From: Ruminococcaceae bacterium UBA7217
Lineage (GTDB): Bacteria > Bacillota > Clostridia > Oscillospirales > Acutalibacteraceae
Reading direction: 5' to 3'
DNA: 50,791 bases
Assembly: GCA_002490425.1 (NCBI GenBank)
Contig: DKTZ01000013.1
Coordinates: 11,518 to 62,308 of the forward strand
Positions 7,530-16,326 of this stretch are shown here, one piece after another (the stretch's first letter is position 1; each line of letters starts with the position of its first letter). The notes beneath the pieces are model-generated. The model was given only the letters and a program-made list of their open reading frames with translations. It ran no database searches and was not told the DNA's origin. The position numbers and the translations under genes are program-made.

Positions 7530-8087
7530 TTATGCTCTGCCCAGATATTCACCTGTACGGGTGTCAATCTGAATCATTTCGCCCTCATTGATAAAGAGCG
7601 GAACTTTAATTTCTGCGCCTGTTTCAACTGTTGCAGGCTTTGTTGCGTTGGTTGCAGTGTTTCCTGCAAAGCCGGGGTCAGTCTGTGTAACCTTAAGATT
7701 TACGAATGTGGGAGGTTCAAGTCCGAAAACGCTTCCTTTATAAGAAAGAATTTTGCAAACCATATTTTCCTTTACGAATTTGAATGACTCGGGAAGGTCA
7801 GCCTCTGCAATAGGAGTCATTTCAAAGGTTTCATTGTCCATAAAGTAATAAAGGTCGCCGTCAGAGTAAGAATACTCCATATCTCTTCTCTCAATAAATG
7901 CTGTCGGGAATTTTGCTGTGGGGTTGTAGCTCTTTTCAACAACTGCTCCCGTGATTACGTTCTTTGTTTTAGTTCTTACGAATGCCGCACCTTTACCGGG
8001 CTTAACGTGCTGAAATTCAACAACCTGAAGAACCTGTCCGTCCTCTTCAAAAGTAACGCCGTTTCTGAAATCACCTGCTGAAATCAT
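7530..8087 (-). CDS. efp: Elongation factor P
   Basis: A 185-residue EF-P, the usual length, with the three OB-like domains. The N-terminal KOW-like domain starts MISAGDFRNGVTFEEDGQ, and the tip loop VKPGKGAAFVR carries the conserved lysine at about position 32 that inserts near the peptidyl-transferase centre. The C-terminal domain ends with IQIDTRTGEYLGRA. EF-P relieves ribosome stalling at proline runs. The start is fixed by CGGAGGAATACTAAC before the ATG. The gene is followed by the CD1247-type gene. No EpmA/EpmB-type modification genes are seen nearby. Confidence 0.97.
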   Translation of the reverse strand: MISAGDFRNGVTFEEDGQVLQVVEFQHVKPGKGAAFVRTKTKNVITGAVVEKSYNPTAKFPTAFIERRDMEYSYSDGDLYYFMDNETFEMTPIAEADLPESFKFVKENMVCKILSYKGSVFGLEPPTFVNLKVTQTDPGFAGNTATNATKPATVETGAEIKVPLFINEGEMIQIDTRTGEYLGRA

Positions 8088-8169
8088 TGTTAGTATTCCT
8101 CCGTTTTAAAATTAAATTCATTGACATTTTACAATAAATCGCCGTATATTTCAAGTGCTTTTTATGAAA

Positions 8170-9282
8170 TCACGGGATAATTATATAACTTTGTGCGCCG
8201 TTTTCATTAAGTTCCCTGTAAAAATGTTCATTTTCGGGCTGATCCTTCACTGTGGGAACACATTTCAGCGTGGAAAAATTATTTTTCGCACGCTCATTTA
8301 AAAGAACCCACATATCACCTGCATACTTTGCGTAATTATCCGAAACGGGAATTTCGGGTGAACAGCCTGCTGCTGCTGAGTCAAACAGCGTACCGCCCCA
8401 TTTTTCACCGTCGCCGTCTATGCCCTCAAAAGAAAAACCAAGAATCACGGGACATTTACCGACTTTTTGTACTGCTTTTTCTACAAAATCCAACAAAATA
8501 AAATTGCGCGAAAGAGACGCGTCATCCTCCGTAAACACAGGGGGATTTTCCTTTGATACAGGGAATTCAACACTTTGGAGGTAAATGCAGTCTGCACCGA
8601 AATCAGCCGCCTCGCTTATAACCGATAAAAGATAATTCTGAGCACGGCTGTCCGCAGGGTTTAACCATACACGTCCGTCAAGTGCACTCGGTGCATCAAA
8701 CCAAGGCTCTGAAAGCTCTTTATCGGCATAAACATAAGCGCCCGTTCTTTGGGGAGCGTACGAATCGCAGAAGCAGTATATCCTCGCCAAAACGGCAAAG
8801 CCTTCCTCACGAAGCATTTCCACCGTACTTTTCAAAACCTGATTTTTACCGTCTGACTCTGCCGCCTCCGAACGGAATAAAACCGTTCCGTCCTCATCCT
8901 TAAAATCAAGCATTACGGCGTTAAATCCGTCCTTTTTGGCTTTATCAAGCTTTTTATTCAGTGCAGTTTCATCGCTTAGCAAGCTGTTCTCAATAAAAAT
9001 TGCCTTAATCTGTCCAATGTTATCGGCTGAAACAACAACGGTATTTTCAGTTTTAGGCTCCTCGGGAATAGGTCTGCGTGACAAATTTCTGAAAAATAAA
9101 AACAGAATCAAAACAGCGGCGATTAAAACAAGCACACCGCACGTAAGTAAAATTTTGTTGCGTATTTCCCGTTTTTTTGTCCTTCTGCTTTCGCCTATTG
9201 CATAAACGGTGCCTCTTTGAGTGGGATATTTTTTTGAAAATCCGTAAACTCCCCGAAGCCGTCTTTTATTTCTGTTATCCAT
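8170..9282 (-). CDS. Putative glycoside hydrolase, DUF4015 family, membrane-anchored
   Basis: About 370 residues. A basic N-terminus is followed by one membrane segment (KILLTCGVLVLIAAVLILFLFF, about residues 44-65) and then an extracellular TIM-barrel domain of the DUF4015 putative glycoside hydrolase family (AIFIENSLLSD, GFNAVMLDFKDEDGTVLF, VLARIYCFCDSYA, WLNPADSRAQNYLLSVI, GADCIYLQSVEFP). The activity of the family is unproven; it is related to alpha-amylase-like barrels. The start at 9282 is preferred because AAAGGA lies 7 bases before it; a TTG at 9288 is also open. It starts about 12 bases after the rnfA-like gene, so it belongs to the rnf-like operon. Confidence 0.8.
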   Translation of the reverse strand: MDNRNKRRLRGVYGFSKKYPTQRGTVYAIGESRRTKKREIRNKILLTCGVLVLIAAVLILFLFFRNLSRRPIPEEPKTENTVVVSADNIGQIKAIFIENSLLSDETALNKKLDKAKKDGFNAVMLDFKDEDGTVLFRSEAAESDGKNQVLKSTVEMLREEGFAVLARIYCFCDSYAPQRTGAYVYADKELSEPWFDAPSALDGRVWLNPADSRAQNYLLSVISEAADFGADCIYLQSVEFPVSKENPPVFTEDDASLSRNFILLDFVEKAVQKVGKCPVILGFSFEGIDGDGEKWGGTLFDSAAAGCSPEIPVSDNYAKYAGDMWVLLNERAKNNFSTLKCVPTVKDQPENEHFYRELNENGAQSYIIIP

Positions 9283-9293
9283 AATCAAATCCT

Positions 9294-9869
9294 TTATTTA
9301 AGCCCCATAAAGCAAAGAGAAAGAATAGCTGTGTAAATAAACAGCGCAGGTGTTCCCTTAAAGCATTTCGGAATACTTTCATTAAGGTCAAGGCGTTTTA
9401 AGCCTTCATTTATCAGTAAAACCGCAATCAAAAACGCTAATCCTGCACCAAGACCTGCGCCTATGCTTTCCGTAAACGTAAACGCCGAACGGTAATTTAT
9501 ATACGGAACTGCCATTACAAGAGTGTTAAATGCCGCAATACTTATTCTTCGGATAGTTTTAGGCTGAACCTTGCCGTAAATCAGCACTGCCGCCATTGTG
9601 AGAATATAGACGGCAAAAACCACTGCCGAAAAGACCGCAACGTGAAAAAGCTCGCTTTTTTCGTGAAATTTCGGCAATAATTCGAGTGCCGCACACGCAG
9701 CCGAAACCGTCACGGAAAAATAAGTCATAAATACGGTAAGTGGGATAAGCTTTCTCGGCTTTGCACTCATTCGCACCGCCTCGCTTATACCGTAACCGCC
9801 GTTAAACACAAGGTTTTGCACAAACGCAACGTAAAACGATGCCGATATCAGTTCAAATAAAACGCTCAT
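9294..9869 (-). CDS. rnfA: RnfA/NqrE-like membrane subunit
   Basis: A 191-residue integral membrane protein with about six hydrophobic segments, the usual length of RnfA. It starts SVLFELISASFYVAFVQNLV, matching the RnfA N-terminus (normally ending in NNFVL), and ends LFIYTAILSLCFMGLK. RnfA and RnfE form the antiparallel membrane core of the Rnf ferredoxin:NAD+ oxidoreductase and hold an iron-sulfur cluster between them. The expected cysteine-containing core motif is not obvious here, so function may have changed. It overlaps the rnfE-like gene by four bases (ATGA). Confidence 0.78.
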   Translation of the reverse strand: MSVLFELISASFYVAFVQNLVFNGGYGISEAVRMSAKPRKLIPLTVFMTYFSVTVSAACAALELLPKFHEKSELFHVAVFSAVVFAVYILTMAAVLIYGKVQPKTIRRISIAAFNTLVMAVPYINYRSAFTFTESIGAGLGAGLAFLIAVLLINEGLKRLDLNESIPKCFKGTPALFIYTAILSLCFMGLK

Positions 9870-10918
9870 TCACCGTCACCGCCTTCCGTTTTGTCCTGCC
9901 CCTTTTGTTTATAATTTTCAAGGTCTGTAAGCATATCGGAAAAATCGTCAAGATATGTACGCTCATTTTTATTATTCGGATTTTCAATAATATTATCTTG
10001 AACATCCTCACGGCGGCGTTCTATCGGTGCAGTCTTTTTATTCTTTGAAGCTTTGTGCTCTTTCTGCTCAGTTTTTTCTTTTTTAGGCTTCTTCGGTCTG
10101 ACTTTTTTATTTTTAGGCTTTCTTGGCACGCTCTGACGGGTTTTATAAAGTGCATCTGCATCGGAAGAAGCCGAAGCTGCCCCCTCTTCGCCCTCATCAT
10201 AGGGGTTGAAATCGTCGTTCATAAGCTCACGCAAACTGCCGTGTAATGCTTGGCGCACCTCTGAGGTATTGAACGCTCTGTCAGGCGAAGAGTTCGGATA
10301 TTTTTTATAAATATAAAATTTCAGCAAAGCCGCACAAAAGCCTAATATCAAAAGTCCGCCGAAGGGCGTTAGCATTACGGAAAATTTAACAGGCAAATTG
10401 ACGTCCAAACCGCTTATTTTTCCGTTTCCGAGGATTTCACGTAAAAAGCCCGACAAAACCGTAACTGCGCCGTAGCTGACCGACACAGAAACTGCATCAA
10501 GAAAGCTGTCCTTTACCGTTCTTTTCACTGCTACACGCTCACAGTGAAGTGCTAAAAGAGAGTTCACTGCCATAAGCGGCAAAAATACACCGAATTCAAC
10601 AAAGATGCTCGGTGCAAACCTTGTCACAAGATACATAATCGGGTAAACAACAACCGTGCCTATCAAAAAGTAAATCGGTACACGAACATATCTTTTTACT
10701 TTTTTTAAAAATCGGGAGGCTAACACCTCGCACAAAATAAGCTCCAGTGCCGTCACAACCGCTAAAAACACAGCGGCTCGAAGACTTGAGGCAATTGCAA
10801 CAACGGGACAAAGCCCGACCGCCTCTAAAAGAAGAGGATTTCTTATAACAGCGCTTGTTCTTATCATTCTTAAATTTTTCATTCTTTCAGTAGGCCGTAC
10901 GCTGTTTTTACTGTTCAA
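9866..10918 (-). CDS. rnfE: RnfE/NqrD-like membrane subunit with long basic tail
   Basis: About 350 residues: an RnfE-like core of about 210 residues (VIRNPLLLEAVGLCPVVAIA, then FLPLMAVNSLLALHCERVAV and SYGAVTVLSGFLREILGNG). It is followed by a ~130-residue charged extension rich in lysine (KPKNKKVRPKKPKKEK). RnfE proteins normally end near 200-230 residues, so the tail is unusual. The start is chosen as TTG at 10918 because GGGAGG lies 8 bases upstream inside the end of rnfD; an ATG at 10951 would add 11 residues and lacks a ribosome site. LCP in the first helix is the conserved cysteine site of RnfE/NqrD. It would pair with the RnfA-like protein in the membrane. Confidence 0.78.
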   Translation of the reverse strand: MNSKNSVRPTERMKNLRMIRTSAVIRNPLLLEAVGLCPVVAIASSLRAAVFLAVVTALELILCEVLASRFLKKVKRYVRVPIYFLIGTVVVYPIMYLVTRFAPSIFVEFGVFLPLMAVNSLLALHCERVAVKRTVKDSFLDAVSVSVSYGAVTVLSGFLREILGNGKISGLDVNLPVKFSVMLTPFGGLLILGFCAALLKFYIYKKYPNSSPDRAFNTSEVRQALHGSLRELMNDDFNPYDEGEEGAASASSDADALYKTRQSVPRKPKNKKVRPKKPKKEKTEQKEHKASKNKKTAPIERRREDVQDNIIENPNNKNERTYLDDFSDMLTDLENYKQKGQDKTEGGDGE

Positions 10919-12089
10919 CGCCGTCACCTCCCAAATCAAAAGGAGCCGCATCCTGTGTTATCTCATTTTCCGCTGTAAATGCGGTATGTAAGCTCTCGGC
11001 GGCATCAGCCTGTTCCTGATTCTCTGTCTCCTCGGGTGCGGTTTCGCTTTGTGCAATAATTTCTTCGTCCGAAATATCGGGAATTTCGCTGAGAATTTCC
11101 TCGGGCACAACTCCCGACGGTTTTTCCGTTTCTTCATACGGTGTAATGTCGTCTATCTTCTTTTTTTCAAGCTTTGTAAGAGGAAGCTCTTCAAAAAGTC
11201 CTGCCACCGCATTCATAATAAGAATACCGAAAATAAGCGAATCCTCGGTTTTTCCGAAATATCTGAACGCCATACAAACGATACCGCTGACAAATCCCCA
11301 AATCGCCGAAGAAAACAGTCTTGACGGGATAACCGACGGATAAGTCATAAAGAACACAGCTGAAAAAAGAACAGCTCCGCCGCACATTTCCATTGTCAGA
11401 GACGTTAAAGTGCCAGTTTTTACTCTCGGGAATATAATTGAAAAAAGCGATGCCGACACAAGAAAAGCCACCGCAGGCACTGCATTTTTGGGGTATCTTA
11501 TTAAAATATACAAAAGTGCGCCTAAAAGCATAATGACAAATCCCGTTCCGATAGCGGACGGCATTTGACCTGTCAGTATTTCAAGCAATACTGCGGAATT
11601 AAGCTTTACAGTTGTGCCCGACTGTAAAAGTAAAGTCAGTGAGAGCGTGGACGCATTGTTCGCATTTCCCGTATATGCAAACACCTTATCTCCGAAGCAA
11701 AGCACTGCAAAACAAAAAGCAGCCGCCGCAGGCACAAAAGGTGAATTTTTTGCCGTACCGAACGGGAGCATACAAACAACAACTGCAAAAACAGCCGCAA
11801 AAAACGGAATATACAGCGGTACGGAAACGGGGAAAAGCAAAGCGGTCATAAGCCCCGTTGCAAGACCTGACAAATCACTGTGCGGATAATCGCTTTTACT
11901 TATTTCCTCACATATTTTTTTGCAGACAACAGCCGTTACAACCGAAATCAGAATAATTTCAAGCGCACGCACTCCGTAGGTGTAAACAGACAGAACCGAC
12001 AAAGCCGACAGCATACAAATGAAGCTCAGCATTATTTTTCTTGTTTCCGAAAACTCCTTCGGCTTTTGCGGTTTAACAAAGGTTTCCAA
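10908..12089 (-). CDS. rnfD: RnfD/NqrB-like membrane subunit with acidic tail
   Basis: A 393-residue membrane protein related to RnfD. About ten hydrophobic segments cover residues 20-310. The motif LLLQSGTTVKLNS places Thr160 where RnfD carries the covalent FMN-threonine (SGAT in characterised proteins). The last ~80 residues are acidic and predicted cytoplasmic (for example PEEILSEIPDISDEEI), longer than usual for RnfD. RnfC, RnfG and RnfB are absent around it. The stop overlaps the rnfE-like start region, so the pair is coupled. It lies about 20 bases after rpe on the same strand. Flavinylation would need an ApbE transferase, not seen in the window. Confidence 0.8.
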   Translation of the reverse strand: METFVKPQKPKEFSETRKIMLSFICMLSALSVLSVYTYGVRALEIILISVVTAVVCKKICEEISKSDYPHSDLSGLATGLMTALLFPVSVPLYIPFFAAVFAVVVCMLPFGTAKNSPFVPAAAAFCFAVLCFGDKVFAYTGNANNASTLSLTLLLQSGTTVKLNSAVLLEILTGQMPSAIGTGFVIMLLGALLYILIRYPKNAVPAVAFLVSASLFSIIFPRVKTGTLTSLTMEMCGGAVLFSAVFFMTYPSVIPSRLFSSAIWGFVSGIVCMAFRYFGKTEDSLIFGILIMNAVAGLFEELPLTKLEKKKIDDITPYEETEKPSGVVPEEILSEIPDISDEEIIAQSETAPEETENQEQADAAESLHTAFTAENEITQDAAPFDLGGDGVEQ

Positions 12090-12108
12090 AATATGTTCTC
12101 CTTATTTT

Positions 12109-12777
12109 TCAGCTGACAAATGCTTTATTTGCCTTTTCTTTAAATTCGTCCATAGTTTTTTTACGGTCCACGGCTCCGAAAAGCGCACTGCCCGAAACAA
12201 AGACATTCGCTCCTGCCGCCGCCGCAACGCTTATGGTGTCTCCGTTTATTCCGCCGTCAACCTCAATGTCCGTGTCAAGCCCTCTTCTGTTTATCTCATC
12301 ACGGAGGCATCTTACCTTTTCCATTTGGTCATCCATAAAGCTCTGACCGCCGAAGCCCGGTTCAACGGTCATAACAAGCACCATAGAAAGCCTTTGGAGA
12401 TAAGGCAAAACTGCGGAAATATCGGTTTTCGGCTTAACAGCCAAAGCAGGTTTTGCGCCGCATTCAATTATCTTGTCTATAGTTTTGCCGATATCCGACT
12501 CAGATTCCGTATGAAAGCAGATAATGTCCGCACCTGCTTTGCAGAAATCTTCGACATATTTTAACGGCTCACTTATCATTAAATGAACATCAAAGGGTAC
12601 ACTTGTATATTTTTTTATGCACTTACAAACGGGAGCACCAAGAGTAATATTCGGCACGAAATGCCCGTCCATAACATCAATGTGCATAAGCTCGGCGCCG
12701 CACTGTTCCATATCTTTAAGCTCGTCCGCCATTTTGCCGTAATCGCAGGAAAGAATAGACGGTGAAATTTTAATCAT
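12109..12777 (-). CDS. rpe: Ribulose-phosphate 3-epimerase
   Basis: A TIM-barrel enzyme of the pentose phosphate pathway that interconverts ribulose-5-phosphate and xylulose-5-phosphate. It begins MIKISPSILSCDYGKMADEL; the metal-binding set is visible in LMHIDVMDGHFVPNIT (His/Asp), DVHLMI and EVDGGIN, with the GFGGQSF phosphate loop. About 222 residues, normal length. The ATG at 12777 is chosen because GGGGAG sits 8 bases upstream; a GTG at 12786 would overlap that site. In many Firmicutes rpe follows rsgA and prkC; here it heads the rnf-like operon instead. Confidence 0.96.
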   Translation of the reverse strand: MIKISPSILSCDYGKMADELKDMEQCGAELMHIDVMDGHFVPNITLGAPVCKCIKKYTSVPFDVHLMISEPLKYVEDFCKAGADIICFHTESESDIGKTIDKIIECGAKPALAVKPKTDISAVLPYLQRLSMVLVMTVEPGFGGQSFMDDQMEKVRCLRDEINRRGLDTDIEVDGGINGDTISVAAAAGANVFVSGSALFGAVDRKKTMDEFKEKANKAFVS

Positions 12778-12959
12778 ATTCAGCACTCCCCAAAAATATA
12801 ATTTTATTTAGGTTATTTTATCATATTTGCTTTAAAAATACAATAGAGTATGCGGCGGTGTTTAAGAATAGCATAAATATTACAACATTGTAATTGAAAA
12901 AACATTATATATGTGATAAACTTAAACTGTGAAAAAGTTCTTTAGTTAGGAGAACCGTT

Positions 12960-14171
12960 ATGAAAAACAAAAATGTTAATCCTTTACTTCATGCGCTTTT
13001 GCCTGTTGCCGCTGTAATTATTTATGTGCTTTTAGGGTACATCTTCAAAGGCAAGGGCTGGGCGGCAGGCTGGCTTGTCTTTTTACTTATTCCCATAGTT
13101 GAATCCGCCTTTACAGCATTCAAGACAAAAAATCCCTCATCATTTGCTTATCCTGTTTTGGTAACGGCAATTTTTCTCGGCATCGGTTTGATTTTCCACG
13201 TTTGGCATCCCACATGGGTTTTGTTTGTTACTATCCCCGCTTTTTACGCCATCTGCGATTACGTAAACAAAAACAGACAGCAAAAAGCATTTGAAAATCC
13301 CGAGCAAAATCCCGGCGTTCCTACTCCTCCGCCGTTTCCGCAGTCCGCAGATGTAAATACACCTGCTGTCCCGCAGGTTCCTCCTTATCAGCCAAATTAT
13401 TATAATTATAATCAGCCGAAGAAATCGAGTGCCGCACCCATAGCAATTTCGATTATATTTTCAATAACAGCCATTGTTATTGCGGCGATTATCGGATTTT
13501 TCTCTTTCCTTAGGGGCGGATTTTCAGAGCTTATAGGTATTGAATCGTTCTTTGAGAATGACAGCAGCTACACTGAAGTGAATACATCAGCCGAATTTGA
13601 CACTGACAATATCCGCAGTCTTGATATTGAATGGATTGACGGAAATGTTAATATTGAGTATTATGACGGTGAGAAGATTTACATTGAGGAAAACGGCAGT
13701 CATTCACGCCCGATGTGCTACAAAATTGACGGTACTACTCTTAAAATTGATGAATACCGCAACAAGAATAAATTAGGCATAAACAACGCAAGTAAGGATT
13801 TAACGGTGAAGCTTCCGCTTTCATATAAAGCCGACGAAATTGACATTTCGGTTGTTGCCGCCAATGTTTTTGCAAGCGAGCTTAATATCGGAAAACTTGA
13901 TTTTGAAACGGTAAGCGGAAACGGAGATTTTGAGTTTGCGATTTCACCGAGAGAAATTGACACAGAATCCGTCAGCGGCGGTGTTGAAATTACATTGCCC
14001 TCTGATGTTACAGGTTACAACGCATCATTTGAAACTGTTTCAGGTGCTTTAACCACAAAGGATTTTAACAATTCAAGCCGTTTCGGCGACGGCTCTGTTA
14101 TTATTGACGGCGATTCTGTAAGCGGTAATTTAACCGTTCGCAAGGCAAAAGAAAAAACCGTTGCTGCGTAA
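12960..14171 (+). CDS. Membrane protein with DUF4097-type beta-helix domain
   Basis: A 403-residue protein. The N-terminus has four hydrophobic segments (about residues 8-100), then a proline/glutamine-rich linker (PGVPTPPPFPQSADV, QVPPYQPNYYNY), another membrane segment near 155-180, and a C-terminal repetitive beta domain. In that domain, strand-turn units such as DIEWIDGNVNIEYYDGE, ETVSGNGDFEFAI, ESVSGGVEITLP and DSVSGNLTVRK recur, the DUF4097/putative-adhesin type of right-handed beta helix. The SVSG/TVSG repeats are typical. The role is unknown; such proteins often accompany PspC or envelope-stress regulators. The start follows TTAGGAGAACCGTT. A hairpin terminator ends the gene. Confidence 0.8.
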   Translation: MKNKNVNPLLHALLPVAAVIIYVLLGYIFKGKGWAAGWLVFLLIPIVESAFTAFKTKNPSSFAYPVLVTAIFLGIGLIFHVWHPTWVLFVTIPAFYAICDYVNKNRQQKAFENPEQNPGVPTPPPFPQSADVNTPAVPQVPPYQPNYYNYNQPKKSSAAPIAISIIFSITAIVIAAIIGFFSFLRGGFSELIGIESFFENDSSYTEVNTSAEFDTDNIRSLDIEWIDGNVNIEYYDGEKIYIEENGSHSRPMCYKIDGTTLKIDEYRNKNKLGINNASKDLTVKLPLSYKADEIDISVVAANVFASELNIGKLDFETVSGNGDFEFAISPREIDTESVSGGVEITLPSDVTGYNASFETVSGALTTKDFNNSSRFGDGSVIIDGDSVSGNLTVRKAKEKTVAA

Positions 14172-14198
14172 AATACAAAACCGTAAAATAAAACAAGG

Positions 14199-14228
14199 CG
14201 GCTCACGAAAGTGAGCCGTTTTTCTTTT
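14199..14228. terminator. Bidirectional terminator
   Basis: The stem CGGCTCAC / GTGAGCCG with a GAAA loop (14199-14218) is followed by TTTTTCTTTT on the plus strand and preceded by an A-rich stretch. It separates two convergent genes. Confidence 0.8.
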
Positions 14229-14245
14229 ACCAATGTTTATCTGTT

Positions 14246-14506
14246 TTAATCCTTACTGCCGAAAGGGTGGTGAAGCTTATTTTTTAATTCGCTGTTATAA
14301 ATTTTAACTGACACATCATAAATATTTTCTGCACTGTCAAGGTTTATGTCCAATCTGTTCATCAGTTCATCAATAATTTTCGGTTTGCTTTTTTTGCTGA
14401 TGAAAAAATTTTCCTCTAAAATATCATTTATTACAGCGCATTTTTCCACAGATAAAGAAAGCTGCTTTGACAGCTCGTTTATAAATCCTGTCTTATTCAT
14501 TTTCAT
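14246..14506 (-). CDS. Small helical protein of unknown function
   Basis: About 86 residues, mostly helical and charged. The C-terminal half (IIDELMNRLDINLDSAENIYDVSVKIYNSELKNK) looks like a DNA-binding-type or adaptor helical bundle. I do not recognise a family. The start is either ATG at 14506 or ATG at 14500; both lie within the last codons of the XRE gene before it, so translation is coupled to that gene. It probably modulates or partners the regulator. Confidence 0.6.
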   Translation of the reverse strand: MKMNKTGFINELSKQLSLSVEKCAVINDILEENFFISKKSKPKIIDELMNRLDINLDSAENIYDVSVKIYNSELKNKLHHPFGSKD

Positions 14507-15413
14507 CACCGTACATTTTGCCTTTCGAGTCAAGCTGTATTTCGTAGCCGTATTGGAAAATATAAGCTATACTGAACAGGAACAAAATTTCAACCAGGCT
14601 GAACAGTCCGAATCCGCCGAGATTCAAATCCATTTTAAGTATTCCCTCAAATATCGCTCCGACTGCGCCGGGTAAAACGGTAACGGCTATCAGCAAATAG
14701 GCAATCTTCTTGATATACCCCACATTTTCGAGAGTAAAGGGCGTATCTCCGCCGTATATATTTTCAAATAAGTTTTCCAGCGACTTGAACATTATAATGG
14801 TTAAAACCAAACAAATTATCAAAAATGCAAATCCCGTTTCAATGTAGCCGATTATTACAGCCTTTGAATTGTTCTGTAAAAGCTCTTTAAATTCGGCAAT
14901 CTCGCTGTTTTCCACAGCCTCGGTAATCACAGAATCCGCCGCTTTAATAGAAATTTTGCCGCCCTCATCGGTTATAGAAATAATTTCATTCCCATTGAAA
15001 ATAATCTGACTGTCACGAATTTCCGTTTTATTAGCTAAAATACCCAGAACAATCATTGTTATTGCTATGGCAGGAATTGAAACAATGCAGGCAATCCGCC
15101 CGATTCTCGATATAACAGCTATTGCCCTGCTCAAGCCCTTCATCTTCTTTTGCTGCTCTTTTTTAAATTTAACTGCATTCATTTTAATTTCTTCATCTAA
15201 TGAGTCAATGTCAACAATGCTGTCGTTTACCAAGTCGTTAATTCGGCAGTGCAGTATTTTGCAAAGCTCTAAAATATTGTTCATTTCAGGATATGCCGCA
15301 CCTGTTTCCCATTTACTGACGCTTTGCCGTGAAACCTGCATTTTCTCCGCTAAATCCTCCTGTGACAGCTTTTTAGATTTTCTTAATTTTTTTAAATTTT
15401 CTCCGAAATTCAT
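14493..15413 (-). CDS. XRE-family regulator with C-terminal membrane domain
   Basis: About 306 residues. The helix-turn-helix (residues 1-60, LSQEDLAEKMQVSRQSVSKWETG) is followed by a basic linker and about four hydrophobic segments (VSIPAIAITMIVLGIL, AFLIICLVLTIIMF, KIAYLLIAVTVLPGAVGAI, LVEILFLFSIAYIFQYGY). The later two resemble DUF2975 membrane proteins. A membrane-tethered XRE regulator may respond to envelope state; that is inference. The ATG at 15413 is set by AAGGAGG 7 bases upstream; the reading frame extends further without a ribosome site. It overlaps the following small gene. Confidence 0.82.
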   Translation of the reverse strand: MNFGENLKKLRKSKKLSQEDLAEKMQVSRQSVSKWETGAAYPEMNNILELCKILHCRINDLVNDSIVDIDSLDEEIKMNAVKFKKEQQKKMKGLSRAIAVISRIGRIACIVSIPAIAITMIVLGILANKTEIRDSQIIFNGNEIISITDEGGKISIKAADSVITEAVENSEIAEFKELLQNNSKAVIIGYIETGFAFLIICLVLTIIMFKSLENLFENIYGGDTPFTLENVGYIKKIAYLLIAVTVLPGAVGAIFEGILKMDLNLGGFGLFSLVEILFLFSIAYIFQYGYEIQLDSKGKMYGDENE

Positions 15414-15581
15414 TAGATTTCCTCCTTTTCTTGCTTTCAGTATAGGCAAAAAGAGACGTATATTCTATCAACTTTCAGTTGCATTTCGGTTTTTTAAGCA
15501 AAAAAATGCAATATTGATTATTATAGTTTCAATTACAAAAACAATCAATACTGCAAAAATCCATAGTTTACAGAATAAAAT

Positions 15582-16274
15582 TTAATTTATCCCGTTTCTC
15601 TCCAAAAACCGTTCAACCTCTTTGTTAAATAAATCTGCTTGTTTGCTCGCAATAAAATGGTCGCCTTTTAAAATTGACAGTGAGGCATTAGGTATGTTTT
15701 CGGCGATTTGCCTTGTGTGCTTTTCTTTAATCATATCGTTTGTGCCTGCAATAACGAGCGTTGGTGTGATTATTGATTTAAGACTTTCGGGGTCTATGTT
15801 CGGCTCGTTAACCATAAGTCCTAATATTTCCGTATTCTTTTTTGCATCGGGACTTTTTTTCGCAAAAAGCCTTGCGGTTCGGTAGCCGATTTCAATAGGG
15901 ATTTGGATTTTCGCCTTTACGCCCTTTGTGTTAAGATTTCCGCCGTTCAAAATAAGTGCCTTTAATTTGCCTTGATATTTTAATGCAAATTTCATTGCAA
16001 TGTTCGCCCCGTCGGAAAATCCCAAAAGAATTATGTCCGATAAGCCTTTGCTCTCTAAAAATAATTTAAGGTCATCTGCGAACTGCTCCATTGTAAAGGG
16101 CGCCGTCCCCCTCGCCGTTTTTCCGTGACCTCTTGTGTCAACGCAAACTGTCTTGAAGCTATGGGAAAAATATTCAGTTTGCTTTTCAAAATAATCTCCG
16201 CTGTCACCGTTGCCATGCAGAAAAACAAACGGCGTTCCGTTACCCTTTTCCTGACAATATAATGAAATATCCAA
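15582..16274 (-). CDS. Alpha/beta hydrolase
   Basis: About 230 residues of a complete alpha/beta hydrolase: oxyanion loop FLHGNGDSG, nucleophile elbow LGFSDGANIA, acid IAGTNDMI and histidine LKGDHFIA, all in order. The pattern GFSDG is close to 3-oxoadipate enol-lactonase and menaquinone-related hydrolases, but the substrate cannot be read from sequence. A TTG at 16274 with GAGG 8 bases before it is preferred; the longer GTG start at 16283 overlaps that site. It appears to be a single gene. Confidence 0.85.
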   Translation of the reverse strand: MDISLYCQEKGNGTPFVFLHGNGDSGDYFEKQTEYFSHSFKTVCVDTRGHGKTARGTAPFTMEQFADDLKLFLESKGLSDIILLGFSDGANIAMKFALKYQGKLKALILNGGNLNTKGVKAKIQIPIEIGYRTARLFAKKSPDAKKNTEILGLMVNEPNIDPESLKSIITPTLVIAGTNDMIKEKHTRQIAENIPNASLSILKGDHFIASKQADLFNKEVERFLERNGIN

Positions 16275-16326
16275 TTTACACACCTCAAAAAAATTATACT
16301 GTTTTCATAATGTTTATTAACAGGTT

